Shown here piece after piece: positions 25,815 to 33,153 of a stretch of DNA of 40,722 nucleotides. The DNA is from Bacilli bacterium (lineage in GTDB: Bacteria; Bacillota_I; Bacilli_A; RF39; UBA660): NCBI GenBank assembly GCA_017887425.1, contig JAGHHZ010000014.1, forward strand, positions 1 through 40,722. Direction: 5' to 3'. How positions within the stretch are numbered: position 1 is the first letter of the stretch; each line of letters opens with the position of its first letter. Under the pieces are notes generated by a model, which was not told the origin of the DNA, searched no databases, and saw only the letters and a list, made by a program, of their open reading frames with translations. Position numbers and translations under genes: made by a program.

Positions 25815-27701
25815 ATGAAAAAAATTTTATGGTTAATATTTTTATTAGTTTTAGCTGTTAAAGTTGAAGCGAAAGAAATCTATTATTCAGATTATTCTAA
25901 TTTTAGCGAATTCCAACAAGAAGAGGTAATTAATTCTGATATTGTCGAGGTTGAAAAGGAGGAACGCTATCTTTGGTATAAAGAAATACAAGAAGAACAA
26001 GATTATCAATTATATAATTTAGAAGATAGTTTTAGTGATGACTGTTATTTTACGGAATATTCTAATTGGCAAAATGAAAAAATAGATAATCCTGGATATA
26101 TTTACGATGAAAGAAATGTATATCAATATAAGAAAGCCAAATCAGTTAGATATATTCATCTATATAATTTACAAGGTAGTTATGGTGCTTTTAGAATGAC
26201 CGAATTAGCAATTAAAGTCAATAATAAAGAAATTGACTATAAATATACTTGTGAAGGATGTCTTTCTGGATTTGATGATTATATTAATAATGGAATATAT
26301 GATGAAAATAAATCTTATATTGATAATGGTGGATCTTTAATCATCGATTTAGGTAAACAATATCCACTTAATCAAATTGAAGTTATTTTTTATATTTTTG
26401 ATTTAGGTCCTAGTGATAAACTTTATACAATCGGCTATTCAACTGACAAAAAAGATATTTTTATCGCCCAAAGTTATATTTTAAATTTTGCCGATGAATA
26501 TTGGGATAATGCACTAAAAGTTGTTAAAAAAATAACAGATTTAAATATTAGTCTTCAAGAATGGACAACATCTGAAACATCTTATGAAATTGATGATGAT
26601 GCAAGTATTGTTGATACAAAAGTCACTAAACAATATCGTTATCAAGAAAAATGGTGTAAGGTATATCAAAAGAAAAAAGAATATTACCAAGAGTATTCAA
26701 ATAAGGCTATAGATGATTATATTTATCGTGATGAAGAAAGTAAAAAAACTTTTTATCGCTATCGAACTCGCGATAAGTTAGCAATTGATGTTTATGACAT
26801 AACTGATGAAAATTTTGATTTAAACAACTTTATTATTACTAGTACTGATGAAGTTGAAATAACAAATAATATCGATTGGAATAAAAATGGAATCTATGAT
26901 ATAACATTTACTTTAAATGATTTAATTGTAACTAAAAGTGTAAATTTAAATATTGATTCTAATACAATTGACGAATTAGAAAAAGAAATACTTATTTTAG
27001 AGCAACAAATATCCAATCTAGAAGAAGATTTAAAAAAACAAAAAAAATATTATGAAGAACAACTAGAAATATTAGAAGAAAAATTAAATAATTGTCAATC
27101 GGATAATAATTGTTTAAAAGAAATATTAGAAGAAAAAGAATTAATAATTAAAAATCAAGAAGAACAATTAATTAGTCTAAACGATAAAATAAATCAACTT
27201 CAAGCAGAAATAAATAGTAAAATTGATGAAATAATCTATTTAAATCAAAATAATGAGTTGCTAAAAGATAAAATTACTAAATTAAATGAAGAAATTATTA
27301 AATTAAAAAATAATACTTCTAATTTAAATCAAGAAGTTATAAATGAATATAATAAAACTAATGATTTGATAATTATTAATCAGTTTTACAAAGAAAAAAT
27401 CGATGAATTAACGGAAGACTTAAATTTATTAAATGAAAGTACTAATAAAAAACTAACTGATAAAAATAACTTAATCAATCAATATGAACAAAAAATAAAA
27501 GAGTTAGAAGATAAATTAAATGAAAATCAGTGCTTAACTGATTTAAAAAAGGAACAAAATACTAACGAAGATTTAAATAATAAATTAAATAATTATGTTT
27601 TAAAAATCACTAGTAATCGTATCTTTGATATAACTATGATTGTTTTATTCTTATTACTTTTATTGTACGTTATTTTTAAAAATCAAAAACCTAAAAAATA
27701 G
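25815..27701 (+). CDS. Secreted, membrane-anchored coiled-coil protein
   Basis: 628 residues. Signal peptide ~1-19, then a beta-rich external part; SVRYIHLYNLQGSYGAFRMTEL...GGSLIIDLGKQYPLNQIEVIFYIFDLG (~115-205) resembles a discoidin/F5-8C-type carbohydrate-binding fold, and ~325-382 an Ig-like module. A long coiled coil (~385-600, rich in LEEKLN, INQLQAEIN, KIKELEDKLNENQ) leads to one C-terminal helix (~605-622) and a short basic tail. The chain is thus a surface protein tethered at its C-terminus by a rod. It lies 9 bases before the STAS gene; the strong GAGGAGGTG site suggests good expression. Role unknown. Confidence 0.75.
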   Translation: MKKILWLIFLLVLAVKVEAKEIYYSDYSNFSEFQQEEVINSDIVEVEKEERYLWYKEIQEEQDYQLYNLEDSFSDDCYFTEYSNWQNEKIDNPGYIYDERNVYQYKKAKSVRYIHLYNLQGSYGAFRMTELAIKVNNKEIDYKYTCEGCLSGFDDYINNGIYDENKSYIDNGGSLIIDLGKQYPLNQIEVIFYIFDLGPSDKLYTIGYSTDKKDIFIAQSYILNFADEYWDNALKVVKKITDLNISLQEWTTSETSYEIDDDASIVDTKVTKQYRYQEKWCKVYQKKKEYYQEYSNKAIDDYIYRDEESKKTFYRYRTRDKLAIDVYDITDENFDLNNFIITSTDEVEITNNIDWNKNGIYDITFTLNDLIVTKSVNLNIDSNTIDELEKEILILEQQISNLEEDLKKQKKYYEEQLEILEEKLNNCQSDNNCLKEILEEKELIIKNQEEQLISLNDKINQLQAEINSKIDEIIYLNQNNELLKDKITKLNEEIIKLKNNTSNLNQEVINEYNKTNDLIIINQFYKEKIDELTEDLNLLNESTNKKLTDKNNLINQYEQKIKELEDKLNENQCLTDLKKEQNTNEDLNNKLNNYVLKITSNRIFDITMIVLFLLLLLYVIFKNQKPKK

Positions 27702-27769
27702 GTCTAGTTTTGTCGAATCGGTATAAAAAAAATAAAATGTGTGCTAAATTATTAGGGAAGGTGATTAGC

Positions 27770-28117
27770 TTGTTAGATATAAATATTGAGTTTTTTAAAG
27801 GAATATTATTTATAAGACTAAATGGTGTATTAAATAAAAATACTGTTTCAAAATTAAAAGAAGAGGTAAACAATTTAGTTGAAGAAAATGGTATTAGAAA
27901 CACAGTATTTAATGTAAGTGGATTAGATTCTATCGATTGCTATGGTATTAATACATTACTAAATAATTATGAATTGTGCAAAAACAATAATGGTAAAAGC
28001 TTATTATGTGGCTTAACTAATAATTTAGTTAAACATCGCATCAATAACAGCCGTTTATTGAAATATATGTATGAGACTTCTGATGAATTAAGTGCGATTA
28101 ATATTATTAATTTATAA
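27770..28117 (+). CDS. spoIIAA: STAS-domain protein in the SpoIIAA position
   Basis: About 115 residues from TTG 27770, chosen because GGGAAGGTG lies 7-9 bases upstream; a longer TTG-led version begins at 27710. The STAS fold is clear (INIEFFKGILFIRLNGVLNKNT...NTVFNVSGLDSIDCYGINTLLNNYELC). In SpoIIAA the motif D-S-S-G holds the Ser58 that SpoIIAB phosphorylates; here it reads D56-C57-Y58-G59, so the phosphosite is lost. SpoIIAB, normally the next gene, is absent and the sigma gene follows 11 bases later. Control of SigF must differ or SpoIIAB lies elsewhere. The name is positional. Confidence 0.72.
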   Translation: MLDINIEFFKGILFIRLNGVLNKNTVSKLKEEVNNLVEENGIRNTVFNVSGLDSIDCYGINTLLNNYELCKNNNGKSLLCGLTNNLVKHRINNSRLLKYMYETSDELSAINIINL

Positions 28118-28128
28118 AGGAGAAAAAA

Positions 28129-28776
28129 ATGGAAGAACTAATTCTTGAAAATAAAAATTTGATTTATTCGATTACCAGATATTTTGAGAAGTATTCTAAT
28201 AAAGAGGATTTGTTTCAAGCCGGATGTATTGGGATGATTATGGCATATAAGAATTATGATGCTAATATGAATGTAAAATTTACAACCTATGCTTATCCAT
28301 ATATTTTAGGTGAAATGAAAAAATTAGTTTCTAATGATAAAAATATGAAAGTTAGTCGAAATATTCAATTACTTAATTTAAAAATTGAAAAAACAAGAAT
28401 TATTTTAAGTCAAAAGTTAATGCGTGAACCAACTAATGATGAACTAGCAGACTTTCTAGAACTACCAATTGACTTGATTGAAGAAGCTATTAATAGCGTT
28501 AGACCAATTTATAGTATTGATGAACCATTAAATGATGAAGGTAAAGAAATAACTTTACAAGATACGATTGGTAAAGCTGATAATATTGATGATTTATTAG
28601 TGCTAAAAGAAGCTTTAACTAACTTAACGCCATTTGAAAGAAAATTGATTACTAAACGTTATATGAATGATTTAACGCAACAACAAACAGCTAATGAATT
28701 AGGTATGACTCAAGTACAGGTTTCTCGTGGCGAACAAAAAATATTAACCAAATTAAAATCGAAACTAGTTGCTTAA
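28129..28776 (+). CDS. sigF: SigF/SigG-type sporulation sigma factor
   Basis: 215 residues. Region 2: NLIYSITRYFEKYSNKEDLFQAGCIGMIMAYKNYDANMNVKFTTYAYPYILGEMKK, with the YILGE motif of the SigF/SigB/SigG group. Region 3 and region 4 (LTPFERKLITKRYMNDLTQQQTANELGMTQVQVSRGEQKI) follow, with the QVQVSR recognition helix. It lacks about 30 N-terminal residues present in Bacillus SigF. It directs forespore transcription in spore formers. AAAGGAG precedes the ATG, and a terminator follows. Confidence 0.88.
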   Translation: MEELILENKNLIYSITRYFEKYSNKEDLFQAGCIGMIMAYKNYDANMNVKFTTYAYPYILGEMKKLVSNDKNMKVSRNIQLLNLKIEKTRIILSQKLMREPTNDELADFLELPIDLIEEAINSVRPIYSIDEPLNDEGKEITLQDTIGKADNIDDLLVLKEALTNLTPFERKLITKRYMNDLTQQQTANELGMTQVQVSRGEQKILTKLKSKLVA

Positions 28777-28789
28777 ACTAGTTTTTTTT
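28762..28789 (+). terminator. Intrinsic terminator between sigF and spoVAC
   Basis: AAACTAG (28762-28768) pairs with CTAGTTT (28778-28784), then Ts. It overlaps the end of sigF and separates it from the spoVA genes, which therefore need a promoter of their own. Confidence 0.8.
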
Positions 28790-28818
28790 GTATAAAAAAA
28801 TAATATTTTCTCATAATA
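28790..28818 (+). promoter_or_regulatory. Candidate forespore-type (SigF/SigG) promoter for spoVAC
   Basis: GTATA (28790-28794), 17-base spacer, CATAATA (28812-28818) fits the known SigG pattern GMATR-N18-CATWMTA closely in sequence. The predicted start near 28825 falls in the AGGAGGA ribosome site (28824-28830), which is tight and lowers confidence. Confidence 0.4.
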
Positions 28819-28835
28819 AGATTAGGAGGAAAGTT

Positions 28836-29276
28836 ATGGAAAAAAACAAATATAAAAATTTAGTAGCAAAACATACACCTAAAGAAAATATTTTATGTAA
28901 TGGGCTGGTTGCTTTTGTTGTTGGCGGATTAATGGGCGTATTAGGACAAGGGTTAATCGATATATATTCTTATTTTTTTAATATTTCAACTAGTGATGCA
29001 GCTATGTTGATGATTGTAACTTTAGTCTTTTTAGGTTGCTTTTTAACTTGTTTAGGTTTTTTCGACAAATTAGTTCATTTCACAAGATGTGGTTTAATAC
29101 TACCTATAACTGGTTTTGCTCATGCTATGATGAGTGCCGCTTTAGAATATCGCAAAGAAGGATTTATTACCGGTATTGGTGCTAACATGTTTAAATTAGC
29201 TGGTTCAGTTATTATTTTTGGAGTTGTTAGTGCTTATGTTTTTGGTTTACTTAGATTAATAATTATAGGAGGATAA
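28836..29276 (+). CDS. spoVAC: Stage V sporulation protein SpoVAC
   Basis: 146 residues from ATG 28836 (AGGAGGA site). Four membrane segments; family hallmarks LCNGLVAFVVGGLMGVLGQGLIDIY and HFTRCGLILPITGFAHAMMSAALEYRKEGFITGIGANMFKLAGSVIIFG. SpoVAC is the mechanosensitive-channel-like subunit of the dipicolinic acid transporter in the spore inner membrane. It is followed after 1 base by spoVAD. Confidence 0.95.
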   Translation: MEKNKYKNLVAKHTPKENILCNGLVAFVVGGLMGVLGQGLIDIYSYFFNISTSDAAMLMIVTLVFLGCFLTCLGFFDKLVHFTRCGLILPITGFAHAMMSAALEYRKEGFITGIGANMFKLAGSVIIFGVVSAYVFGLLRLIIIGG

Positions 29277-29277
29277 A

Positions 29278-30267
29278 ATGACTTTTAAATATAATAATGT
29301 TTATATTAATGATACATCTACAATAACCGGTCCTTATGAAAGTAAAGGACCATTATCTAAATATTTTGATAAAAGTTATGATGATTTATATTTTGGGACT
29401 AAAACTTGGGAATTAGCTGAAGTTAAATTGATTGAAGAATCGATAGATATATTATTAAATAAATTAGAAATAACTAAATTTGATATTGATGTTTTAATAT
29501 CAGGGGATTTATTAAATCAAATTGTTGCGACTAATTATGCAGCTTCTAGTTTAGGCATACCTTTAATAGGAATATATGGTGCGTGTTCGACGAGTGTCTT
29601 AGGTCTTATTATTGCCTCTAATATGGTAGAAGCAAAACAAGTAAAAAATGCTGTTGCTTCTACTTCTTCACATAATAATGCTGCAGAAAAACAATTTAGA
29701 TATCCAGTTGAATATGGTGGCCCTAAAAGAAAAACAACTACTTTTACATCGACAGGTGGAGCGAGTGCTTATTTATCTAGAGATAAAAAAGGAATTAAAG
29801 TTGAAAGTGCTACTTTAGGAACAGTAGTTGATTTAGGAATAACTGATGTTTATCACATGGGAGCCGTTATGGCCCCTGCAGCTGCCAAAACAATTTATGA
29901 TCATTTAAGAGAAACTAAAAGAGAAGTAGGTTATTATGATTTAATTTTAACTGGGGATTTAGGAATTTATGGTAAAGATATTTTGAAAGATTATATGCAA
30001 ACTGAATATAGTATTGAATTAAAAAACTATGACGACTGTGGCTCAATGATTTATGATGTTGAAAATCAATCTGTTTATGCAGGGGCTAGTGGACCAGCAT
30101 GTGCTCCTTTAGTTACTTATGGCTATATCTTTGATCAAATGAAGAAAAAAGATATTAGAAGAGTTTTATTAGTGGCGACGGGTGCTTTAATGAATACAAC
30201 AATGGTTAATAATAAAAATACAATTCCAGCTATTGCTCATGCTATTAGTTTGGAGGTGGTTGAATGA
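29278..30267 (+). CDS. spoVAD: Stage V sporulation protein SpoVAD
   Basis: 329 residues of the thiolase-like fold. TWELAEVKLIEESIDILLNKLEI, GIYGACSTSVLGLIIASNMVEA, VASTSSHNNAAEKQFRYPVEYGGPKRKTTTFTSTGGASAYLS and ALMNTTMVNNKNTIPAIAHAI are characteristic. SpoVAD binds dipicolinic acid and is a soluble partner of SpoVAC/VAE. It overlaps spoVAE by 4 bases. Confidence 0.96.
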   Translation: MTFKYNNVYINDTSTITGPYESKGPLSKYFDKSYDDLYFGTKTWELAEVKLIEESIDILLNKLEITKFDIDVLISGDLLNQIVATNYAASSLGIPLIGIYGACSTSVLGLIIASNMVEAKQVKNAVASTSSHNNAAEKQFRYPVEYGGPKRKTTTFTSTGGASAYLSRDKKGIKVESATLGTVVDLGITDVYHMGAVMAPAAAKTIYDHLRETKREVGYYDLILTGDLGIYGKDILKDYMQTEYSIELKNYDDCGSMIYDVENQSVYAGASGPACAPLVTYGYIFDQMKKKDIRRVLLVATGALMNTTMVNNKNTIPAIAHAISLEVVE

Positions 30268-30614
30268 TTTACTTAAATTCTTTTATTTTTTGTGGGTTAG
30301 TATGCTTAATAGCGCAATTAATTTTAGATAATACTAAATTAACACCAGGTCATATGACAACTATTTTTGTTGTAATAGGAGCTTTTTTAGATGTTTTTGG
30401 TATTTATGATAAGATCATTTTGTGGGCCGGTGGTGGAGCTATGGTTCCAATAACTAGTTTTGGACATTTACTAATTCATGGTGCGATGGCTACTACTGTT
30501 GATGTTGGAATAATGGGATTAATGAGTGGCATGTTTAATTTAACCGCATCAGGTATTACAGCAGCAATTGTATTTTCTTTCTTTCTATCACTTATTTTTA
30601 AGCCCAAAGATTAA
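30264..30614 (+). CDS. spoVAE: Stage V sporulation protein SpoVAE (SpoVAEb type)
   Basis: 116 residues, four hydrophobic segments. LNSFIFCGLVCLIAQLILDNTKLTPGHMTTIFVVIGAFLDVFGIYDKIILWAGGGAMVPITSFGHLLIHGAM is the SpoVAEb core. It is the third membrane or channel part of the DPA transporter. SpoVAF and a VAEa gene do not follow; the operon ends in a terminator. Confidence 0.94.
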   Translation: MIYLNSFIFCGLVCLIAQLILDNTKLTPGHMTTIFVVIGAFLDVFGIYDKIILWAGGGAMVPITSFGHLLIHGAMATTVDVGIMGLMSGMFNLTASGITAAIVFSFFLSLIFKPKD

Positions 30615-30634
30615 ACTCTATTAAGAGTTTTTTT
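30613..30634 (+). terminator. Intrinsic terminator of the spoVA operon
   Basis: AAACTCT (30613-30619) pairs with AGAGTTT (30624-30630), then Ts. Confidence 0.82.
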
Positions 30635-30653
30635 CTATTTTTATAAAAAAGAG

Positions 30654-30682
30654 TTGCGTTATTTAAAAAAATATAGTACAAT
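30654..30682 (+). promoter_or_regulatory. Promoter of the tRNA-Ser gene
   Basis: TTGCGT (30654-30659), 17-base spacer, TACAAT (30677-30682), about 19 bases before the tRNA 5' end. Confidence 0.6.
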
Positions 30683-30700
30683 TTATATGTAGCGTTTTTT

Positions 30701-30791
30701 GGAGTAGTACTCAAGAGGCTGAAGAGGCGCCCCTGCTAAGGGTGTAGGTCGGGTAACCGGCGCGAAGGTTCAAATCCTTTCTACTCCGCCA
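30701..30791 (+). tRNA. tRNA-Ser(GCT), phage integration site
   Basis: The acceptor stem GGAGTAG (30701-30707) pairs with CTACTCC (30781-30787), followed by G and an encoded CCA (30788-30791). The anticodon stem CGCCC/GGGTG holds loop CTGCTAA with anticodon GCT at 30735-30737. A long variable arm (GTAGGTCGGGTAACCGGCGC) marks a class II serine tRNA. Bases 30775-30791 of its 3' end form the left half of the phage att core, so the gene remains complete after integration. Confidence 0.95.
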
Positions 30792-30793
30792 TT
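30775..30793 (+). repeat. attL: left copy of the 19-bp att core
   Basis: TCCTTTCTACTCCGCCATT, identical to 40596-40614. It covers part of the T stem, the 3' acceptor strand, the discriminator base and the encoded CCA of tRNA-Ser. Confidence 0.92.
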
Positions 30794-30800
30794 TTTTGTT

Positions 30801-30842
30801 TATAACATTATAAAAACGATATATTGTTTATATAGTGTTATA
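30801..30842. repeat. 12-bp inverted repeat beside attL
   Basis: TATAACATTATA (30801-30812) and TATAGTGTTATA (30831-30842) are inverted copies with one mismatch. It lies between the att core and the integrase gene and may bind integrase or accessory proteins. This is inference from position only. Confidence 0.4.
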
Positions 30843-30852
30843 TAGATAGACT

Positions 30853-30899
30853 TTTCTTTATTTAATTGGTTTGTGTTTGTTTTATTTTCAATTTTAAAT
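30853..30899. repeat. 47-bp direct repeat, copy 1 (behind the integrase gene)
   Basis: 46 of 47 bases match 39590-39636; the only difference is T at 30863 against A at 39600. It ends one base before the integrase stop. Here it is non-coding; the second copy encodes the C-terminus of a small phage protein on the minus strand. Confidence 0.9.
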
Positions 30900-30900
30900 T

Positions 30901-31830
30901 TTAGAATAGTCTTGATAGAAGAAGAGTTATATTAACTCTTTTTTCTTTTTTTAAATTATGTATATAGTTATCTAACGTTATTGATTTATTAGCATGTCCT
31001 AATCGTTCTGATATAATTTCTAAAGGTATTTTTTTATTAAATAGAAAACTTGCGTTACTATGTCTGAATTCATGAGGTTTTATATATTTTATTTTTGCTA
31101 AACTACTATATTTTTTTATTTTTCTTCTTAATGTAGTAGGTGCCAAAGGTTTTATTCCTCCGAATACATAATAATCATAATTTTCATTTTTATATTTTTT
31201 TATATAGAAATTTTTTAGTTTTTTTAGTTCGTATTTTAATATTATATCTATATTTATATATCTATTAGAACTTATTGATTTAGGTGTAGTTGTTTCTCTT
31301 TTTCCAGTTTCTTTATTTATATGTTCTTCTAAATTTTCTTTAATATGTATTTTATTGTTTATATGACTAAATTTTAAAGCCATTGTTTCTCCTGGCCTTG
31401 TTCCATAAAAGTACATAAATTTAAATAATATTTTATCTGGATAATATTTTATTTGTTTTATAAATTTTTTAAATTCTTTATGATTGTAAATTTTGTGTTC
31501 TATTTTACTATTAATATCTTTTTTAAAACAACCAACAATTTTACATACATTTTTTTCTAAACCAAGAAAATTAACACAATATTCTAAAAATCCACTAAAT
31601 GTATAATGTATTTTTTTTAAGTAAGTGTATTTATATTTATTTTTTAAGATTCTTGATTGAAATTCTATATAATCATTATAATCAAATTCATATATATTTT
31701 TATTTTTATAATATTTTAATATATGGTTTTCAAAAATATCTTTAATACTTCTTTTACTTTGGTTTTTTTGCTTAACATCAACATATTTTAAATATTGATT
31801 ATAAGCATCTTTGAATAATAGTTTATTCAT
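30901..31830 (-). CDS. int: Phage tyrosine integrase
   Basis: 309 residues. N-terminal core-binding domain (~25-95) and catalytic domain with Arg145 (FYGTRPGETM), His253/Arg256 (KPHEFRHSNASFLF), His279 (RLGHANKSITLDNYIH) and Tyr289 as nucleophile. There is no clear arm-binding N-terminal domain. It inserts phage DNA at the tRNA-Ser 3' end next to it. Transcription faces the att site, from a consensus promoter at 31852-31879 with site AAAGGAG. In circular phage DNA it would be on the same strand as the small minus-strand genes. Confidence 0.95.
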   Translation of the reverse strand: MNKLLFKDAYNQYLKYVDVKQKNQSKRSIKDIFENHILKYYKNKNIYEFDYNDYIEFQSRILKNKYKYTYLKKIHYTFSGFLEYCVNFLGLEKNVCKIVGCFKKDINSKIEHKIYNHKEFKKFIKQIKYYPDKILFKFMYFYGTRPGETMALKFSHINNKIHIKENLEEHINKETGKRETTTPKSISSNRYINIDIILKYELKKLKNFYIKKYKNENYDYYVFGGIKPLAPTTLRRKIKKYSSLAKIKYIKPHEFRHSNASFLFNKKIPLEIISERLGHANKSITLDNYIHNLKKEKRVNITLLLSRLF

Positions 31831-31851
31831 AGTTAACTCCTTTCGGGGTTT

Positions 31852-31879
31852 ATTATAAACTATTATTTTTTTTTGTCAA
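31852..31879 (-). promoter_or_regulatory. Integrase promoter
   Basis: On the minus strand TTGACA (31879-31874), a 16-base spacer and TATAAT (31857-31852). Both boxes are perfect consensus, so the integrase gene may be expressed in the lysogen unless repressed. Confidence 0.8.
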
Positions 31880-32017
31880 ATTTTATCACTTCCTTTCTTG
31901 CTTATATTTTAACATATTTTAAAAAAAATTTATATTTTTTATAAAAATTTTTTTATTAACGTCGGCTATTTTAAAAATCGTATGATATTATGATTTCGAG
32001 AAAGGAGAAGATAAAAA

Positions 32018-32128
32018 ATGATAGTAATAATTTTGATCATAACTGCCTTATATGTTTTAGAAATTATTTCACATGAAAAATGTAAAAAGAAATTAAAAGA
32101 TTATGTTGATAGATTTGGAGAGATTTGA
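32018..32128 (+). CDS. 36-residue phage membrane peptide
   Basis: Begins ATG 32018 with AAAGGAGAAG 7-16 bases upstream and stops TGA 32126. The sequence has an N-terminal membrane segment (IVIILIITALYVLEII) and a basic tail (HEKCKKKLKDYVDRF). It is the first gene of the plus-strand phage operon, 2 bases before the next gene. Function unknown; a small minor virion or membrane protein is likely. Confidence 0.55.
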   Translation: MIVIILIITALYVLEIISHEKCKKKLKDYVDRFGEI

Positions 32129-32130
32129 GA

Positions 32131-32421
32131 ATGAATATTAAATGTTTAATTTTATCTAGTGAATTACGAACTTATAAATTTGATGACGGTAGATCAGTTA
32201 CAAAAAATCGTGTTGTATATGCTTTTGAAGATATTCCACAAACTGAAAATTATACTGGATTATGTATTTATAATTGTAATATATCTGAAGAAAGTTTTGA
32301 TATTACAAAAAAAATTAAACCTAATGAATATGTAAATGTTCGTTTAGGACGTAAAAGAGATAGAAATAATCCAAATAGTTTTTCTTTTATAATTGAATCT
32401 ATCAATAACGTTGAAGTATAA
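32131..32421 (+). CDS. Candidate phage ssDNA-binding protein
   Basis: About 96 residues from ATG 32131 (GGAGA about 9 bases upstream). The predicted structure is beta-rich, with basic stretches (GRSVTKNRVVYAF, VRLGRKRDRNNPNSFSF) and no membrane segment. Size, position before the coat gene and fold fit the gpV-like protein that coats inovirus ssDNA. The call is by analogy, not by motif. Upstream TTG at 32125 is an alternative start. Confidence 0.45.
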   Translation: MNIKCLILSSELRTYKFDDGRSVTKNRVVYAFEDIPQTENYTGLCIYNCNISEESFDITKKIKPNEYVNVRLGRKRDRNNPNSFSFIIESINNVEV

Positions 32422-32460
32422 CAAATATTATCCCTCTTTTTCCTTTGCATCCTTTCTTAG

Positions 32461-32480
32461 AAAGGTTTTGAAACCTTTTT
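32461..32480 (+). terminator. Terminator before the coat-like gene
   Basis: AAAGGTTT (32461-32468) pairs with AAACCTTT (32471-32478), with Ts following. Together with the hairpin behind the coat gene it isolates that gene's transcript. Confidence 0.7.
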
Positions 32481-32521
32481 GCATAAAAAATTGGCTATAG
32501 AATTATAGGTTTGTCTATAGT
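32479..32521 (+). promoter_or_regulatory. Possible coat-gene promoter region
   Basis: Several weak options exist: TTGCAT (32479-32484) with an ATTATA 17 bases on (32502-32507), or TTGGCT (32491) with TATAGT 19 bases on (32516-32521). CTATAG is repeated around it. A promoter is expected here because a terminator precedes. A CTCCT/AGGAG hairpin (32523-32536) lies just before the coat ribosome site. Confidence 0.35.
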
Positions 32522-32554
32522 CTCCTTTTTAGGAGTTTTAAAGGGGGTTTGGTT

Positions 32555-32773
32555 ATGTTTTTCTTAACTGAAACTGCTGGAGGAAGCACTCCTACTGCTG
32601 CAACATCTGCATCTATTACTGAAGTTATGGAATTATTAAAAACAATTGCTAGCTTTATTTTAGATATGGTTGTTGATGTTGTTGATTTAGTAATGTCTCA
32701 ACCACTTTTATTAATTCCAGTTGGCGTTGTTATGCTTCGTACAGTTATTTCCGTTTTCCGTACTTTATTTTAA
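32555..32773 (+). CDS. Candidate major coat protein (pVIII-like)
   Basis: 72 residues from ATG 32555, preceded by AAGGGGG 7 bases upstream. An acidic/Thr-Ser-rich N-terminus (TETAGGSTPTAATSASITEVM) leads to a long hydrophobic helix (~24-64, IASFILDMVVDVVDLVMSQPLLLIPVGVVML) and a basic C-terminus (RTVISVFRTLF). This is the order of charges seen in inovirus coat proteins. It has its own terminators on both sides and the best ribosome site in the phage, consistent with the abundant coat. No classical signal peptide is seen. Confidence 0.65.
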   Translation: MFFLTETAGGSTPTAATSASITEVMELLKTIASFILDMVVDVVDLVMSQPLLLIPVGVVMLRTVISVFRTLF

Positions 32774-32790
32774 TATTTAGTATGGACAAG

Positions 32791-32823
32791 TATCGTATTT
32801 TGCCTAGAATACGATATTTTTTT
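32791..32823 (+). terminator. Terminator after the coat-like gene
   Basis: TATCGTATT (32791-32799) pairs with AATACGATA (32808-32816), then seven Ts. It matches the known position of the central terminator behind gene VIII of Ff phages. Confidence 0.85.
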
Positions 32824-32840
32824 ATAGAAAGTGTGATTAA

Positions 32841-33032
32841 ATGACTAATGAAGAATTAGAAAGATATAAAAATAGAATAATTGAATTAAAAGAATTATCA
32901 ATAAAAGCAAAGATAAATAAAGATTATAGATCATTATCTTTATATATGAAAGAAATTATAAAGATAAGTAAGATTTTGAAAAGAGCTGAAAAAAATGCTA
33001 GAAAAAGAGAAAATAAAGAGATATTATCATGA
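32841..33032 (+). CDS. Small highly charged phage protein
   Basis: 63 residues, almost entirely helical and Lys/Glu-rich (MTNEELERYKNRIIELKELSIKAKINKDYR...KILKRAEKNARKRENKEILS). It follows the coat terminator with an AAAGTG site. No membrane segment, no recognised family. It might bind DNA or serve as a regulator; the sequence does not decide. Confidence 0.55.
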   Translation: MTNEELERYKNRIIELKELSIKAKINKDYRSLSLYMKEIIKISKILKRAEKNARKRENKEILS

Positions 33033-33153
33033 TTTAAAAATTATTATAGAAAGATATAAATTTAAATTTGAATGGGGTTTCTTTAGAGAGGAGTTAGTAG
33101 AAAATGAAGAAATGTTTAATTGGTTTTATTGTAGTCCTAACTTCTCTTTTTAG
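32995..33153 (+). CDS. Possible overlapping 52-residue ORF
   Basis: ATG 32995 to TAG 33151-33153 in a different frame from both neighbours, overlapping the small charged protein and the start of the pIII-position gene. The ribosome site is weak (GAGCTG). The product is rich in Lys/Phe/Trp (RYYHDLKIIIERYKFKFEWGFF). Compact phage genomes use such overlaps, but the evidence is thin. Confidence 0.3.
   Translation: MLEKEKIKRYYHDLKIIIERYKFKFEWGFFREELVENEEMFNWFYCSPNFSF

Noticed and set aside
27710..27769. Longer STAS protein starting at TTG 27710
   Set aside because: The added ~20 residues are basic and unlike SpoIIAA proteins, and no ribosome site precedes it, while GGGAAGGTG fits the TTG at 27770.
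32268..32450. Minus-strand ORF opposite the candidate ssDNA-binding gene
   Set aside because: No ribosome site, low-complexity product and full overlap with a better-supported plus-strand gene.
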